The translations under genes and the position numbers were made by a program. From positions 1-31,138 of the forward strand of contig BBXU01001114.1 in assembly GCA_001598975.1 (NCBI GenBank): a DNA stretch of 31,138 bases, written 5' to 3'. The notes beneath the pieces were generated by a model. That model did not search any database and was not told the DNA's origin. It saw only the letters and a list, made by a program, of their open reading frames with translations. This document shows positions 1-10,899 of this stretch, in pieces. The stretch is from Parachlorella kessleri. Lineage: Eukaryota; Chlorophyta; Trebouxiophyceae; Chlorellales; Chlorellaceae. Position 1 is the first letter of the stretch. Each line of letters opens with the position of its first letter.

Positions 1-1064
1 ACAGGGGGTGACAGGGCTGGAGGACATTATCGCCACACTACAGGCAAGCCCCTGCCTGCCTGCGTGCCTGCCTGCCTAGTTCCTCTGTTGTTTTGGGGGC
101 CCAGGCCACGCCTCGCTGTTCGCCACCACGTTGCCGGCACACCCCTGCTGCATGATGCGTCTTGCTCTGCGGTACGACATGCCTGGGACTGTGACTGGCA
201 CATGTGCCTTGTGACTGACACATGTACCTTGCTCTGCGGTACGATATGCCTGGGACTGTGACTGGCACATGTGCCCTGGGACTGACACATGTGCCTGGTG
301 CACACCTCGTTGGTGCACAAGGGAATCCCAGGTTGGGGTATTGTGCCCGAGGGGCCAGGCCGCCTAGGACTTCTCAGAGGTCTTGACGTGAGCATGTAAT
401 ATAACTGGGAGTAGGGCCAGGCGTGGGTCGTCCACAGTAGTCTCACATGCCCCCGCATATCGTGCTCTGCAGGCTCTGCGGCGTCAGCGTGCCGGCGGTG
501 AAGGTTTGGGCGACCCTAGCCTGGGAGACATTGAGGTGGGAGGTCGCCTTAGCTCTCCCAGCCTCCGCTACCTAACTAGTACCTATCTGCACGTGAACCC
601 TTACCCTGCCTACCTTGGGGTTCTGCGCCGCCTCGCCTGCCTCGCTTAGTTGGCTGGCACGACCAGATGTGCGCAGCACGGCAAGGACAGGACCGTGGGA
701 TTTTATCAGCAGCGCGGGGCCTTGCAAGACTGCATTGTCCCCTCCCGACATTCAGTTGTGCTGGCTCTTGGGAAAGGTTGCCTGTTCAGCTGCTCATGAT
801 GTGGTGTTGTCAAGTGTTGGTGCTGTGGTGCTATTGCAGGAGCCTTGGGGGTGGGCTGCCTCCCAGGAGCGGCAACAGCTACTGGCAACCCAGAACGGGG
901 GGAGTGCAGGCGGCCCGGAGGGCTCTGGGGGCCTCTGGCAGACGCTGTGGAAGTGGGGCTTGAAGTGGCGCAGGGGCGACAGCAGTGGCGCTGGCAGCGG
1001 CAGCGAGGACGGCGGCAGCAGTGGCAAGGGCACAGCTACCACTCTGACCACCACTGGCAGGTAG
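1..1064 (+). CDS. 3' end of an unrecognised gene (last three exons, 5' end outside window)
   Basis: Three exons can be chained in one frame: up to 43, 473-535 and 840-1064, ending in TAG at 1062-1064. All junctions are phase 0. The first intron has a GC donor (CAG|gcaagc) and a CTGCAG acceptor; the second has GAG|gtggga and TTGCAG. The visible 110 or so residues read as a short helical stretch (LEDIIATLQALRRQ), then a Trp-rich segment (WQTLWKWGLKWRR), then a Ser/Gly/Thr-rich tail. I do not recognise the family. The first intron contains a 67-bp tandem duplication. The clean phase, codon-like base pattern and acceptor quality support it as real; the lack of any known domain keeps confidence moderate. 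Confidence 0.55.
162..295. repeat. 67-bp direct tandem duplication inside an intron
   Basis: Two near-identical units lie head to tail at 162-228 and 229-295, both starting TTGCTCTGCGGTACGA. Each unit also contains two internal ACATGT-centred segments. They lie within intron 44-472 of the left-edge gene and cannot encode anything obvious. Confidence 0.85.
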
Positions 1065-2431
1065 AGTGCTGGGAATGGTGACCCGCCCTGAATACCCACA
1101 ACACGGACTGCGTTTTCGAGGGGATTAGGGGCTTGTCAGGCGGACCGCTCCGTGCATGAAGGGCCGTGTTCATTGTTGGTGTGGCTGGTACTTTATTGCG
1201 CTTTTGGGCAGTCCGCATTTGCTGGTAATGTCATTATTCCCTGCTTTTCACCACCACGCCTACCTGCTTCAGCGTGCTTGTCACCATGACAGTTGTTCCG
1301 GAGGTTCTGTTGTGAGAGTTACGCCCTGCTACCAGGGCTGTGATACATTGCGATTTGTATTTGTGATCCACCCTGCCGTTCTTTCGTGGCAAATGGTCCT
1401 AGCTGAAACCAACACACCTCTTTGGCTGCCAGTTGCCGCGCTTCTGCTCCCTTAATTCATTTGCTGCGCACTGTATCCTTAGCTTCCATACCGGATATAT
1501 GTGGTGCGCTGTGTAGTTACTGCAGCAGCTCTGCTTACCAAGGGACCCAAATCGACCTGGTTACTGCCTTTCCCTGAGTTTCGTGCTACTGCATGCCTCC
1601 CCTTCTGTGACCTGTACCAGCCTCTTGTTGGGCCTCCCCTACCCTTGAACCTACGTTGCGTAAGTGCAATCTCTTACTGACCCAGAAGTCAATGTTCCTT
1701 CAAGGCTTGCTTGTTGTGTATTTGAATTCACGAACTATCCTCATCTGTTCGTTGGCGGGAGATGCTGTGCTACTCTACCCATGCAAACTAGCTTTACATG
1801 GGAAAAGGGCAAGGCATGCAGTGCGCAGAGCGAGGGAGATTTCACAGAGGTGCAAGTTTCAAGTCACACCTCTTGCTGCTGAATGGCTTCTCTGTTCATT
1901 TCCAACATAAAGCAAGACTCAGGCACCTTCTGCATTCAGCCCTGTCAGTCCAGCTCAACTCTCACTCCCTGTTCGCACTACCTGCCACCCATGCTAATAA
2001 ATACCTGCCACATACGACCCAGAGAGTATCAATGGGGCTCCGCAGTACAATACTACCCAGCGTCTTGCTGGTATGGCTCGCATTACTGCGGCTGTGCAGC
2101 CACTGTCCCCATACTCGAGTACAGACTGGCAAACCATGCAGGCAGGGGAGGGACTAGCAAGAGCCCTGCAGGCGAGCCTTGGTCCCTGCTTAATGCTCAC
2201 CTTGACCTGCACAAACTACATGCCACTCAGTGACCAGCACTAGTTACATGCCCCTCAGCAGATAACACCAAGGGCAGCGAGCCACCATAGTTTGTACTGC
2301 TCCCGCCTTATCCCTGTACCGGCTGTTCCCGAGAGGCAGGGGGACTGGGCGCAAAGTCACATCGCCTCGGTGCTCCTGTTTAGGCCATAAAGGTGGTGGA
2401 AGGAGCCCGGGCGGCGCTTACATCACGAGTC
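1065..2431. other. Intergenic stretch: 3' UTR of left gene, one dispersed repeat copy, S13 upstream region
   Basis: No exon chain could be supported here. The first part must hold the 3' UTR of the left-edge gene; no TGTAA motif was found close after its stop. A dispersed repeat copy occupies about 1913-2006. The last few hundred bases are the promoter and 5' UTR of the S13 gene. Confidence 0.6.
1913..2006 (+). repeat. Copy of the dispersed ~95-bp repeat (intergenic)
   Basis: The block runs from CAAGACTCAGGCACC through CCCTGTCAGTCCAGCTC to CTGCCACCCATGCTAATAAA. The same ordered landmarks recur near 4994, 5143, 10964 and, inverted, 4541. The + orientation is defined here as the one reading ACTCAGGCAAGACTCAGG first and CCACCCATGCTAATA last. 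Confidence 0.85.
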
Positions 2432-4615
2432 ATGGCGCTCTCACTCACCGCACAGATGGCCAACTTGAGAGTCAGTGCCAAGGCACCGGTGAGAACAATG
2501 CTAAGCAGTATTCAGTATAGGGTAGACAGAGCACTGGCTCATGCGGCGCATGACTGCCAGCTATCTGGCCGTGCTCACTTGCACGTGGTTCCTACACTGT
2601 TATGGACGTGGCTGCAGACACTCAAGCGGTTCGAGGGCTTCAAGGCTGCAGCAGCTTTCAAGAACGCACCCACAGCCAAGGCAGTGCAGGTGTGTAACAC
2701 CTGATGTATGTGGCTGGAGGCAGGGCAGGCGCAACGGGCACCGTGCGAGTCTTAGGGGTCAGCAGCGCACTGCAGCAGCCTTGGTATGACAAAGTGGCCC
2801 CCATAGTCGCCCTTTCTGGCTAATGCGCTACCTTAACCACTGCAGGTTGCATTCCGCAAGGCGCCTCTCCGTATTGAGTGCGCCCGTGTGGGTGGTGTGG
2901 AGATTCCCAACCAGAAGTTTGTGGAGTTCTCGCTCCAGTACATCTACGGCATTGGTCACACCACTGCCAAGGCTATTGTTGCCTCCACGGTGGGTTTTGA
3001 GTGTGGAGCAGAGGCGGCAGCGTGGGGGATGGGTGTCTGGCTGCCTGGGAGTGCAGTGGGCCTAGGGCACAGCATGCTTGGTTAACGCTGCGGAGGTTGT
3101 GCTTAAGCTCCAACATTCGTAGAAATTTGTTAAGTTATAACGTTGTAGCAGGGCTGGTGTCTATGAGGACAATCAGCCCAAGCTGACTTGGGTTGGTAAG
3201 CTCTGTCAGGGGATTCAGGGAGGGGGTTGGGGTTCAGCCAATACTCTGAAGCCACCTACGCAATTGCATGTCCTGCACCACATCACCCGCTTGGCAGGGC
3301 AGCGGTGCTAGCCACATGGTGCATGCAGCAGCCTGGGTGGTCTGGGAGCTCCCTCTGTGTATTGCAGGGAGGTTAGGTTTGCAGGGCATTGATCTGATTG
3401 AACCTAGGACTAGATGACGACACCTCTCGCAGTACATCTTGCTGGCAGGGCATTCAGAACAAGCGAGTGAAGGAGTTGTCTGACGAGGTGGCGCACATTG
3501 ACGCTTTGCAGGGCATTGAGAACAAGCGGGTGAAGGAGTTGTTTGAGTCATCTTTCCCGCAGGGCATTGAGAACAAGCGGGTGAAGGAGTTGTCTGAGGA
3601 GGAGCTGACTACGCTTCGTGAGGAGGTGGACAAGTACACCACCGAGGGAGACCTGCGGCGCTTCAACTCGCTGAACATCAAGCGGCTCAAAGAGATCGGC
3701 TGCTACCGCGGGCGCCGGCACATCAATGTGAGTGGCGCGGCAGGGGTTGTTCGGGGGGAGATGGTGGACTGGGCAGTAGGCTTGAGTGTGGGACTGGGCT
3801 TGTGGCGCACCTTTGTGGCGGCCCAACAAAAAACATACTTTTTGCTGGACACAAAGGTGCTCTTGCCGCCTTGATGACCATTGTCGCACCTTACGCTCTA
3901 GATTCCTACCATGTTCTAGCCAGGGAATGGGTTTTAGCCTGGGCCGCTCGGAAAATACCTGTGGCAAACTCTGCGTGCATTGCTCTTTTCAAACTGCCTA
4001 ATGGGTGCCGCTGCACTACACGCTTTGCAGTTTACCTTATAGCATTTCATGATGCAGAACTTGCCTGTCCGTGGCCAGCGAACCAAGAACAACAGCAGAA
4101 CGCGCAAGGGCAAGGCTAAGCCTATTGCTGGTGAGTTGGAATCGCCCGCTTGCTATGGCATCAAAGAACCCGCACGAGGTTTGCTTGCTGGGTCGTACTT
4201 TGCAGAGGCTGTACACCCAGCGTACCGCGTGGCGTACCAGCAGCAAGTTGGTGATGTTTATGGTAGCGGTCGTTCTTCGCATGGAAGCTGGTGTGTACTC
4301 CTGGGCCGCCACTTAGCTCGGTTGCCCTTCTGTTGGGGAGTGTAGCGGTGGGGCGAAACGCAAAGCCTTCACGTTGTCATTGCTGTATGAGCAGCTCTCG
4401 TCCATTATTGTGAAGTCCGTATACAGCGTGTATCCACTGCTGTTAGTAAAAGTGGAAGGTAGTGGAAGCAGGGGATAGGGTTGGACTGAACTGACAGGGC
4501 TGGATGCAGGGATGCCCCTGAGGGTTGCCTGAGTTCTATCCAGTATTGGGCCTCCTGGGGCTGACCGAGGGTTCTGTGTTGTTGATTTGCAGGCAAGAAG
4601 ATTGGACGCAAGTAA
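2432..4615 (+). CDS. RPS13: Plastid 30S ribosomal protein S13 (uS13c), nuclear gene, six exons, 177 aa
   Basis: Exons are 2432-2488, 2618-2689, 2846-2989, 3563-3727, 4058-4130 and 4593-4615; they join in phase to 177 codons plus TAA. From about residue 55 the protein follows bacterial S13: [10 protein letters not shown], then the helix-hairpin [13 protein letters not shown], then [16 protein letters not shown], the [13 protein letters not shown] core and the basic [17 protein letters not shown] tail. S13 sits in the head of the small subunit, contacting S19 and the P-site tRNA. The first 50 or so residues are an extension rich in Ala, Lys and Ser, fitting a plastid transit peptide (inferred). 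A mitochondrial copy is the alternative, but bacterial-type spacing and the algal context favour plastid. Upstream of exon 4 lie two more in-frame copies of its start. Intron 5 carries an inverted dispersed repeat. Confidence 0.94.
3449..3600 (+). repeat. Triplicated splice acceptor plus exon-4 start of the S13 gene
   Basis: Three copies begin GGCATT(C/G)AGAACAAGCG at 3449, 3512 and 3563. Each is directly preceded by CAG, so each could serve as a 3' splice site. The offsets are 63 and 51 bp, both multiples of three, and the reading frame is open from 3449 into exon 4. The third copy matches bacterial S13 length and is the presumed normal exon start. A shorter echo of the acceptor (GCAGGGCATTGA) occurs at 3381-3392 but leads to a stop. 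Confidence 0.9.
4441..4541 (-). repeat. Inverted copy of the dispersed repeat in S13 intron 5
   Basis: Read on the minus strand it gives GAACTCAGGCAACCCTCAGG, then CTGCATCCAGCCCTGTCAGT, then CCACTACCTTCCACTTTTAC and TAACA, in the same order as the other copies. It lies wholly within intron 4131-4592. Confidence 0.85.
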
Positions 4616-4663
4616 CGAGCATATGTTTTGGAGGTAGTGGGCGAGCTTAGTGACGTAACGTTT

Positions 4664-4668
4664 TGTAA
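4664..4668 (+). promoter_or_regulatory. TGTAA poly(A) signal of the S13 gene
   Basis: TGTAA lies about 50 nt after the S13 stop codon. This is the common poly(A) motif of green algae. Confidence 0.6.
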
Positions 4669-4924
4669 CAGTCAGCCTTGCCGGGAAGCCAAGGGGGCGT
4701 TGGGTGTCTGCACGGACACTCTGTGAAGATATTGCCCTCAAGGCAGGCTACCAGGTCAGGAAGGCATAAGGCCTTGCAGTGCTGTCAGTCTCAGTTGTCC
4801 ACCTTCACATCCAAAGCATCACTTCTCAAGGCTTGCACAACTACAATAGTAGAACGGGTGAGAGAAATATTGGGTCAGCCCTCACTGAGTCAGTCAAAGC
4901 CTAGAGCATAACTCCGAGTCGTAC

Positions 4925-5790
4925 AGCTCATCTCACTCCCTGTCCGCATTCGTTGCCACCCACGCTAATAACTGCTTCCACACCTGTCAGTACAGAACTC
5001 AGGCAAGACTCGGGCTCATTCTGCATCCAGTACTGTCAGTCCAGCCCAGCTCTACTCCCTGTTTGCACTACCTGCCACCCATGCTAAGTACAGGTTGCCT
5101 TCAATTTACTGTTCACAACCAGCCACCCTGACTAAAAATACACAGAACTCAGGCAAGACTCAGGCTCATTCTGTATCCAGCCCTGTCAGTCCAGTCCAGC
5201 CCAGCTCTACTCCCTGGTGCACTACCTGCCACCCATGCTAAAATTACACAGAGCGTACCTGCATCGAACCCTGTTACCCCAGTATACCAGTATCTCCCCA
5301 TACATGGCATTGGCTGCCACCCTGAGTAAAATAATCAGCACAATGCAACCCTCAACCACACACAGAAGCTCAGACATCATGGGATTGCACATGCAGAACG
5401 ACAAATGACTCTGCATCCAGCCCTGTCAGTCAAGTTCAACCCTATGCCCCCGTTCGCAGTACCTGCCACCTTTACTAATGACTTGTCAATCACCAAATCT
5501 TGCAACCAACGCCCCATGCACACCCTCACCTACCCCTAAAGGATCAGTGTGCAGCACGGCAGGCTCTGTTTGCCCGTTACATCCCAGCCCTGTCAGCTTC
5601 TCACTCTACAAGCCCTGAATCCCTCACAAACAACCATAGATAACAGGACCCAGGCATGACACAGAGCATCCTGTTCGCCTCTCACTCTCTGTTCGCACGA
5701 CCTGCCACCCTTACCAATCCCTGCATCCAGCACTGTCAGTCCAGTTCTCCAGAGTCCACTCTGTTCGCTTTGCCTGCCACCTTTACCAAA
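4925..5790 (+). repeat. Cluster of full and partial dispersed-repeat copies between convergent genes
   Basis: At least four longer copies (about 4994-5091, 5143-5244, 5403-5482, 5647-5718) and several fragments (about 4925-4975, 5111-5140, 5311-5340, 5576-5600, 5719-5790) lie in the same orientation. Shared landmarks are CTGCATCCAGCCCTGTCAGT and CTGCCACC followed by a TAA-containing end. Copies differ by substitutions and small indels, so this is an old, decayed array rather than a fresh satellite. No exon was recognised in 4616-6064. The cluster may lie in the 3' UTR of the minus-strand ligase gene. Confidence 0.8.
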
Positions 5791-6064
5791 TATCCGCTCA
5801 TTAACCTTTTGCTGCCACGGGCATTCCCTTTTTTTATATCTGTAAATGTATATAGCCCATACGTGCGGCATGTACCGACAAGATCATCCCCCTGGGCCCC
5901 CTGGGGATAAGCATGGACGCTTGTGCATGGACCAAGCCTACCTACCCCTATTGGGCTCTAGAACTACAACTGACACCTCAATCAACTACCTCTCCGAGCC
6001 TGCCCGCATGTGGCCTTGCTTCCCTACTACCCCTACTACCCCAACGGAGAAGGACCCCCATGAC

Positions 6065-7152
6065 CTACACGGCCTGGCGCTGCAATCGCTTGATCCGCAG
6101 CTCATCGGCGCGATTCACGCCGCGCATGTTGAATATGCCGGAGAAGAGGGACTGTCTCCAGTAATGCTGTGGCACGCTGCAGCAGACACCCAGGTCGGCA
6201 GGCAGGCATTGCTTGAGACTGCTGCCAATGCACGCACGCTTGACAGGGTTCAGCCGACCCCGGCTGCTGTCTCTCAGCATGGCAGGGGACGCAAGTGTGG
6301 CATCCAGCAATGCAGAAAGACATGAGATGCGCACGCCCCTAGATAAGTCAGAGGTGCCACTGATCTAATATTGCCCATCTGCAAGTTCATTGGGCCAGCA
6401 TCGATGCAGCCAGCGTGCATTCCTCGCACCATTTGAGGTGATACCAGGCAGTGGAGCTTTGGTCTTGTGGCCCTGCACCGCTGTTGGGGCGTGATTCCGC
6501 GCCAAAGCGCACCACATAGCACGGGAACCTGCCGTGACAAACGCGGCAGGCATCGTGTGTGTTGCTCGTATACTCAACCCTGCGTGCAGGAATGGGTGGA
6601 GGGTGGGTGGCAGGGAGGGGGCCCTGACCAAGGAATTGAGAGGTGCACCGGCGTGCACCTCAGCGTGCAATCCTGCCAGCCGATCAGCAGTCATTGCGCA
6701 AGGCCGTGGAAGGCATGGTGACATGTCTTGTGCGCCTTACTGGTGCACCCTGGGGTTCCAAGATGGGGGAGTATTGCGCGGGGCGCTTCACATAAGTCCG
6801 TTGCAATGCATGCCTACGAAGCCACAGTGGCGCACCCTCCCCATAAAAAACCCTGGCAGCGTAAGCCCTCACTGGCAGGAGGTGCCCCAGACAGCTTGGA
6901 AGAGCCAAGCTCCCTCGTTGCAGCCTTACGCCAACCTCAGCCACCCTGGAAGTGGTCCCGATGGATGTTAATTACAAATCAATGCAGGGCAAGGAATGCC
7001 TCCCTTCCAGCAGCAGCTTCTGCCACCTGCCGGCCTCACCTGAACTTCGGCCCCTGTCCCTGCACAGCCTGCGGTTGGGGTGTAGGCGTTGCTGCGGACG
7101 CTGCTATGTGTGCAGGCTCCCCTGGATGTAGAAGAGCATGCATCTCTTGCCA
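6065..7152 (-). CDS. Probable terminal exon pair of the FHA-RING gene, or 3' end of a separate gene
   Basis: Exon 7152-7040 has a CATGCAG acceptor and a strong TTCAG|gtgagg donor. It joins in phase 2 to exon 6176-6065, which has a CTGCTGCAG acceptor. Together they read WQEMHALLHPGEP, an Ala/Pro/Gln-rich stretch, then HYWRQSLFSGIFNMRGVNR and ADELRIKRLQRQ before TAG. The last 30 residues look like a conserved, charged motif, but I cannot name it. The incoming phase is 0 while exon 7688-7429 ends in phase 1, so a micro-exon or a different gene model is needed. The intron between the two exons (about 860 bp) is long for this window and shows nothing else. Confidence 0.5.
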
Positions 7153-10100
7153 CTGCATGCATCTTTTGCAAGTGGCAAATAGCTCCAGCATGAGACGCAT
7201 GGAGGTGTACAGCTATGGAGCTGCCACCCCGGCATGCAAGGTACCTTGGTAGCGACCCACGGGTGAGGTGCTCACCTCGCCTTTCACAGGCATGCTCACA
7301 CTTGAGCCCAAACTGCGTTGCCATCCTCAGCTGCGCAAGCTACCAACCCACCAGGCAGCCCAGAGGTGGCAGCACCACCACACGCCCCAGCACAAGCAGC
7401 ACCAGTAACAGCCGAAGCCAGTCCCTACCTCTGCTGTCGCTGCCAGCCACCGCCCGTGCAGGCCCTAGGGCGGCGGCCTGGACACTGGCAGCGCCATCAC
7501 GCCTGTTACTGCTGCTGTTCCCCGGCGTCCTGCCGCTGCTGCTGCCGCCGGGCGCCCTGCCCGGGCCGACCCTGCTGTCCTCTGGCTCAGACGCTGCCCT
7601 AAGCCAGGCCACCAACTCCGCCATACTCCTACTGTTCACGTTGCTGCCACTGCCTGGCTGCAAACGCGGCTCCATATGCTGCATGCTCCTGCCGCCGCCG
7701 CTGTTATTGTCAACCCGCTGCTCAAAAACTACAGTGAGGGTGGTCTCCGTCTCCCAGGCCAGCCTCGTGGTACCTGTACCTGCTGCTGCTGGTACTGCTG
7801 CTCCTGGCTCTTGGCTGCCATGGCGCCCTGAGAACGGCCTCCATCTGCTGCCTACTGTTCTCCACAGCCCGCTTCCTGCGCTGGCGCTCCTCAAAGTCCT
7901 CCGCGCTTAGCTGCACATTTGGGGGCATAACACATTCCTGTATTTGGCGTAGCACTGATGTGGGTGGATTGGGCCTGAAGGCGACTCATGGCAACTGTTC
8001 CAGTGTGGCTGTATGCCATGACACAGAACTAGCTGCACAATCCGAAAAGGCGGCCGCCACATGGTCCAGGCCTCATGTGCGAAATGTCGCCCCTTCCGGT
8101 GTGGCCATGCAGCGCTGGCAGCTGGGAGTGTTGCCAGGCAGTGAGCTAGCAATTCGGCAGAGTATTAGGTAAAAAGCGTAGCAGCGCGAGCATGAGGGAG
8201 CATGGCACAGCAGTGCGAGAGTGGGCATGAGGGGTCGCAGCAATGCAAGAGTGGGCCCAGGGGAACCTGCAGCCGCCGCACCTGTTGTTCCAATGCACCA
8301 TTGCAGAGGGCATCTATTTCAGTGTTCCATGTGGGCACCTCAAGGACCTCGGCCCTACAACAGCAGTAGCAGCAGCGTCCACAACTCAACTAATCAATGT
8401 CAGCCAAGTGCGGCGCCCACACTTGCACCTTGCGCACATCAACTAGTCTGTGCCCGCCTGTTAAGGCGCCGTACTTGCACCTTCTGTGACTCACCAACCT
8501 AAGCCAGCCTGTGATCCCACCGTGCGCCTATCCAGGCAAAGCCCAGCCCTTCGTGAGTTTGAGGCAACGAGCACGCAAGGCTTTGGCAGGACCAGCGAGA
8601 TTGGCATGGGCTGTGGGAGCCATCGCCACTGGTTGTGGATGGGAAGCAACCGGCCAAGTACAAACACAGCAGGCCAGCTCTATCACTGCTTCCCTTGGCT
8701 TGTTTTTTGAAATGCAGACCTGCAGGTGGGGCACTCCCTCTTGTTGACCAGCCAGCGGGCCAGGCACTCGCCACAGAAGTTGTGGTCGCAGCTGGTGCTA
8801 ACACAGCGGACCACGAGCTCCTGTATGCAGCACAGGTGGTTGTGTGTCCACAGAAAGTGGCTGCTGCGCTAACTGCCAACCTTGCAGGGCCTCACGGCAG
8901 GGGGCGAAGCCAGCAGACCACGCAGTGATGCAGCGGAGGGAGGCCCAGTGACAGAGTAGGCAGCAAAGTGGCATTTTGGGTCGGTGGTAATGGAATGGCT
9001 TGACGGCTCCCTTTGGCAGGCTCTGCTTCCATCCCAGACATCCAGCTAGCATTAGCCACGGGGAGCGCTTGGCCAATGGCTGGCAGCGATTCGCAATCAT
9101 TACCAGCCGAGAGCAACAACAATGGCCTCACTTTGGCGCTTCAAGGCTCTGCACCAATCTGTAAGATCTACCACTGCGACCAGCGCAGGTGGGCGGACCT
9201 TTGGCCTGTCGCTAGGGAAGCGTGAACGCACCTGGCAGATAACACAGGTCGCTCGGCTGACAGACAACTCAACACAGTCTGGCTGAGCGCTGGCGGCCCC
9301 CTCTTGGCTCGCCTCCGGCTGGTTGGGACGTGATGCAACCACCTGCAATCATCTCTCGCCAACCCTGGCTTGTTGCCTCGAATAATTGCGGCTGAACTCC
9401 ATATTCTGTTTCTTGGTTTCGTTGTGTCTTCCTTTGGTGGCACGTGCACTGGCCACAGCAGCAGTCACAGCCACGTGCCACCACAGCCAGCAACGTGCAG
9501 CACATCGGAGCCAGGCTTAGAGAATCCCCCACAGCAAAGTAAGCCGGAATCCTCATAGACCCCAGCAGGCACGCACCTCTCTCGGGGAGCCCTGCTCACT
9601 TCCTTGGGGTGCCGTTCCTGCAAAGTCAACAGCTTTGTTCGGCTGTGTTTCTACGGGGTGTGGGGCACCATGAGCGACACAGGGCAGGTGCTAAGGCGCT
9701 ACAGCCCGTGCTGCTTGCACAGCTCCAGCGGCATCGCGCTGCAAGGCTGGGGCTGCAAGGGCGGCACGCATGATCTCAAAACAATACTGCGTAGCACTGC
9801 CTGCATAGGTCCTTGACCAGCTGGGAGGGAGATAGGCTGGCCAGGAAATGGAAATGGTCATGCTAGATATAACTATAGGCCTGGACACCCGTCTTTGCAC
9901 TCTGTTGCTGGACTCGCAGTCCAACCGCAGTCAAACTAGATCCCACCCACACCGCACCTGGGCGGCCGCGGCGGCCCCAGGGGCTGATGCCAGCCAGGAG
10001 ACCACCCAGCAGATGAAGTGCAGACTGCAACGGGTTCGGCGGCGGCGGCGGCGGGCGTCTCCGGCGTGCCCAGTGGCTCTGTTGGCGAGGGGTTCAGGGA

Positions 10101-10722
10101 GCCGCTGGTGCTCTTGCTGGTGGGTGGGACCCTCCAGCTGCCACCCTTCTTGGCTGCTCGGGTGGCCAAGCACTGATGGGGTGAGGTGCTCCATTCAACC
10201 TACGGGCTGGGCCCAGGTCTCCTGCATGCTGCTGTTGAGCGGTAAAGCGCCGGCCGGGAGTATAGCGGGCCAGGAAGCCAGCGAGCCGCTCCACCTTGTA
10301 GACGCATGGGTTGCGTGCAATGCCACCGTACACCTCCACCGCTGGAGGGAAGCCTGCAGACACATTGATACTGTGTTAAGTTGTCCAAAGTTCCCGGATA
10401 TGCCAAGCGGCCGAGAAGCTGTGCAACTGCAACCCTACAGATGATACATGCTGTTAGCTGCAGGTACGGCTGCTATGCAACACGCTTTACTAAGTTGGCA
10501 GCCACCCAGTCAGACGCCGACCTAAGCTTATGATGTCGCCTTGTCGTAGGACCGTCCAAGTATGTCTGCGAAGGAGCTGGCCTTTCACCCAGGTTCCGTG
10601 TTGCGAGCCGCAGTCTTGCAGCAGCAGCTGGCCGCTGCACAGGTCCAGCTTGGCATGCCTGGCTGAGACCATATTGAAAGGACGTGTCTCAGACACACGG
10701 AGGATACTCCCTGGGCTCAGGC
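6065..10722 (-). CDS. FHA and RING-finger E3 ubiquitin ligase, RNF8/CHFR type (5' end missing, 3' exons tentative)
   Basis: Well-supported exons in transcription order: 10722-10522 (FHA core: VSARHAKLDL, GSQHGTWVKG, LRQGDIISLG), 10353 to about 10145 (last FHA strands, NPCVYKVERL), 9342-9232 (ends ATCVICQ), 8820-8720 (ELVVRCVSTSCDHNFCGEC to ECPTC), 8354-8282 and 7910-7780 (LSAEDFEERQRRKR). Junctions keep phase, and the RING C-x2-C / C-x-H-x-F-C-x2-C / C-P-x-C pattern is split by introns. FHA domains bind phosphothreonine and RINGs recruit E2 enzymes, so a phospho-dependent ligase in mitotic or DNA-damage control is likely (family inference). A Ser/Gly-rich exon 7688-7429 follows. Two further phase-compatible exons, 7152-7040 and 6176-6065 (TAG stop), probably end the gene, but their link to 7429 is unresolved. 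The first exon, with the start of the FHA fold, was not found. Confidence 0.82.
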
Positions 10723-10899
10723 CTGCAGAAATAACGCAAGTAGCTGAGGAGCAAGCAGTTCAAAAGGCCGAGGCTGGTATCTCCACGAAAGCAATACCTG
10801 CCTGCCAGCCTGTCTGCCTGCTCTGCTCGCCTGCTGCGCTTCCTGCTGCTCCCTGCTGGCTTTCTTTCAGGCCTAACCCTGTTCTCTACTGCCCCTGCT

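Noticed and set aside
4925..5790. Possible CRISPR-like array because of repeated blocks
   Set aside because: Blocks are about 95 bp, diverged, without constant repeats or unique spacers, and the DNA is eukaryotic.
5846..6325. Long open plus-strand frame of about 159 codons
   Set aside because: It is antisense to the minus-strand terminal exon 6176-6065, whose splice site and residue pattern are more gene-like; no donor, acceptor or known motif supports the plus frame.
7215..7910. 231-codon open frame on the plus strand, Pro/Leu/Ser-rich
   Set aside because: It is the antisense shadow of the GC-rich Ser/Gly exon and LSAED exon of the FHA-RING gene.
10741..10899. Gln/Arg-rich frames that could be the missing 5' exon of the FHA-RING gene
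   Set aside because: One frame has matching phase at its donor but no start codon and no FHA-like sequence; the composition is typical of non-coding CAG/GCA-rich DNA.
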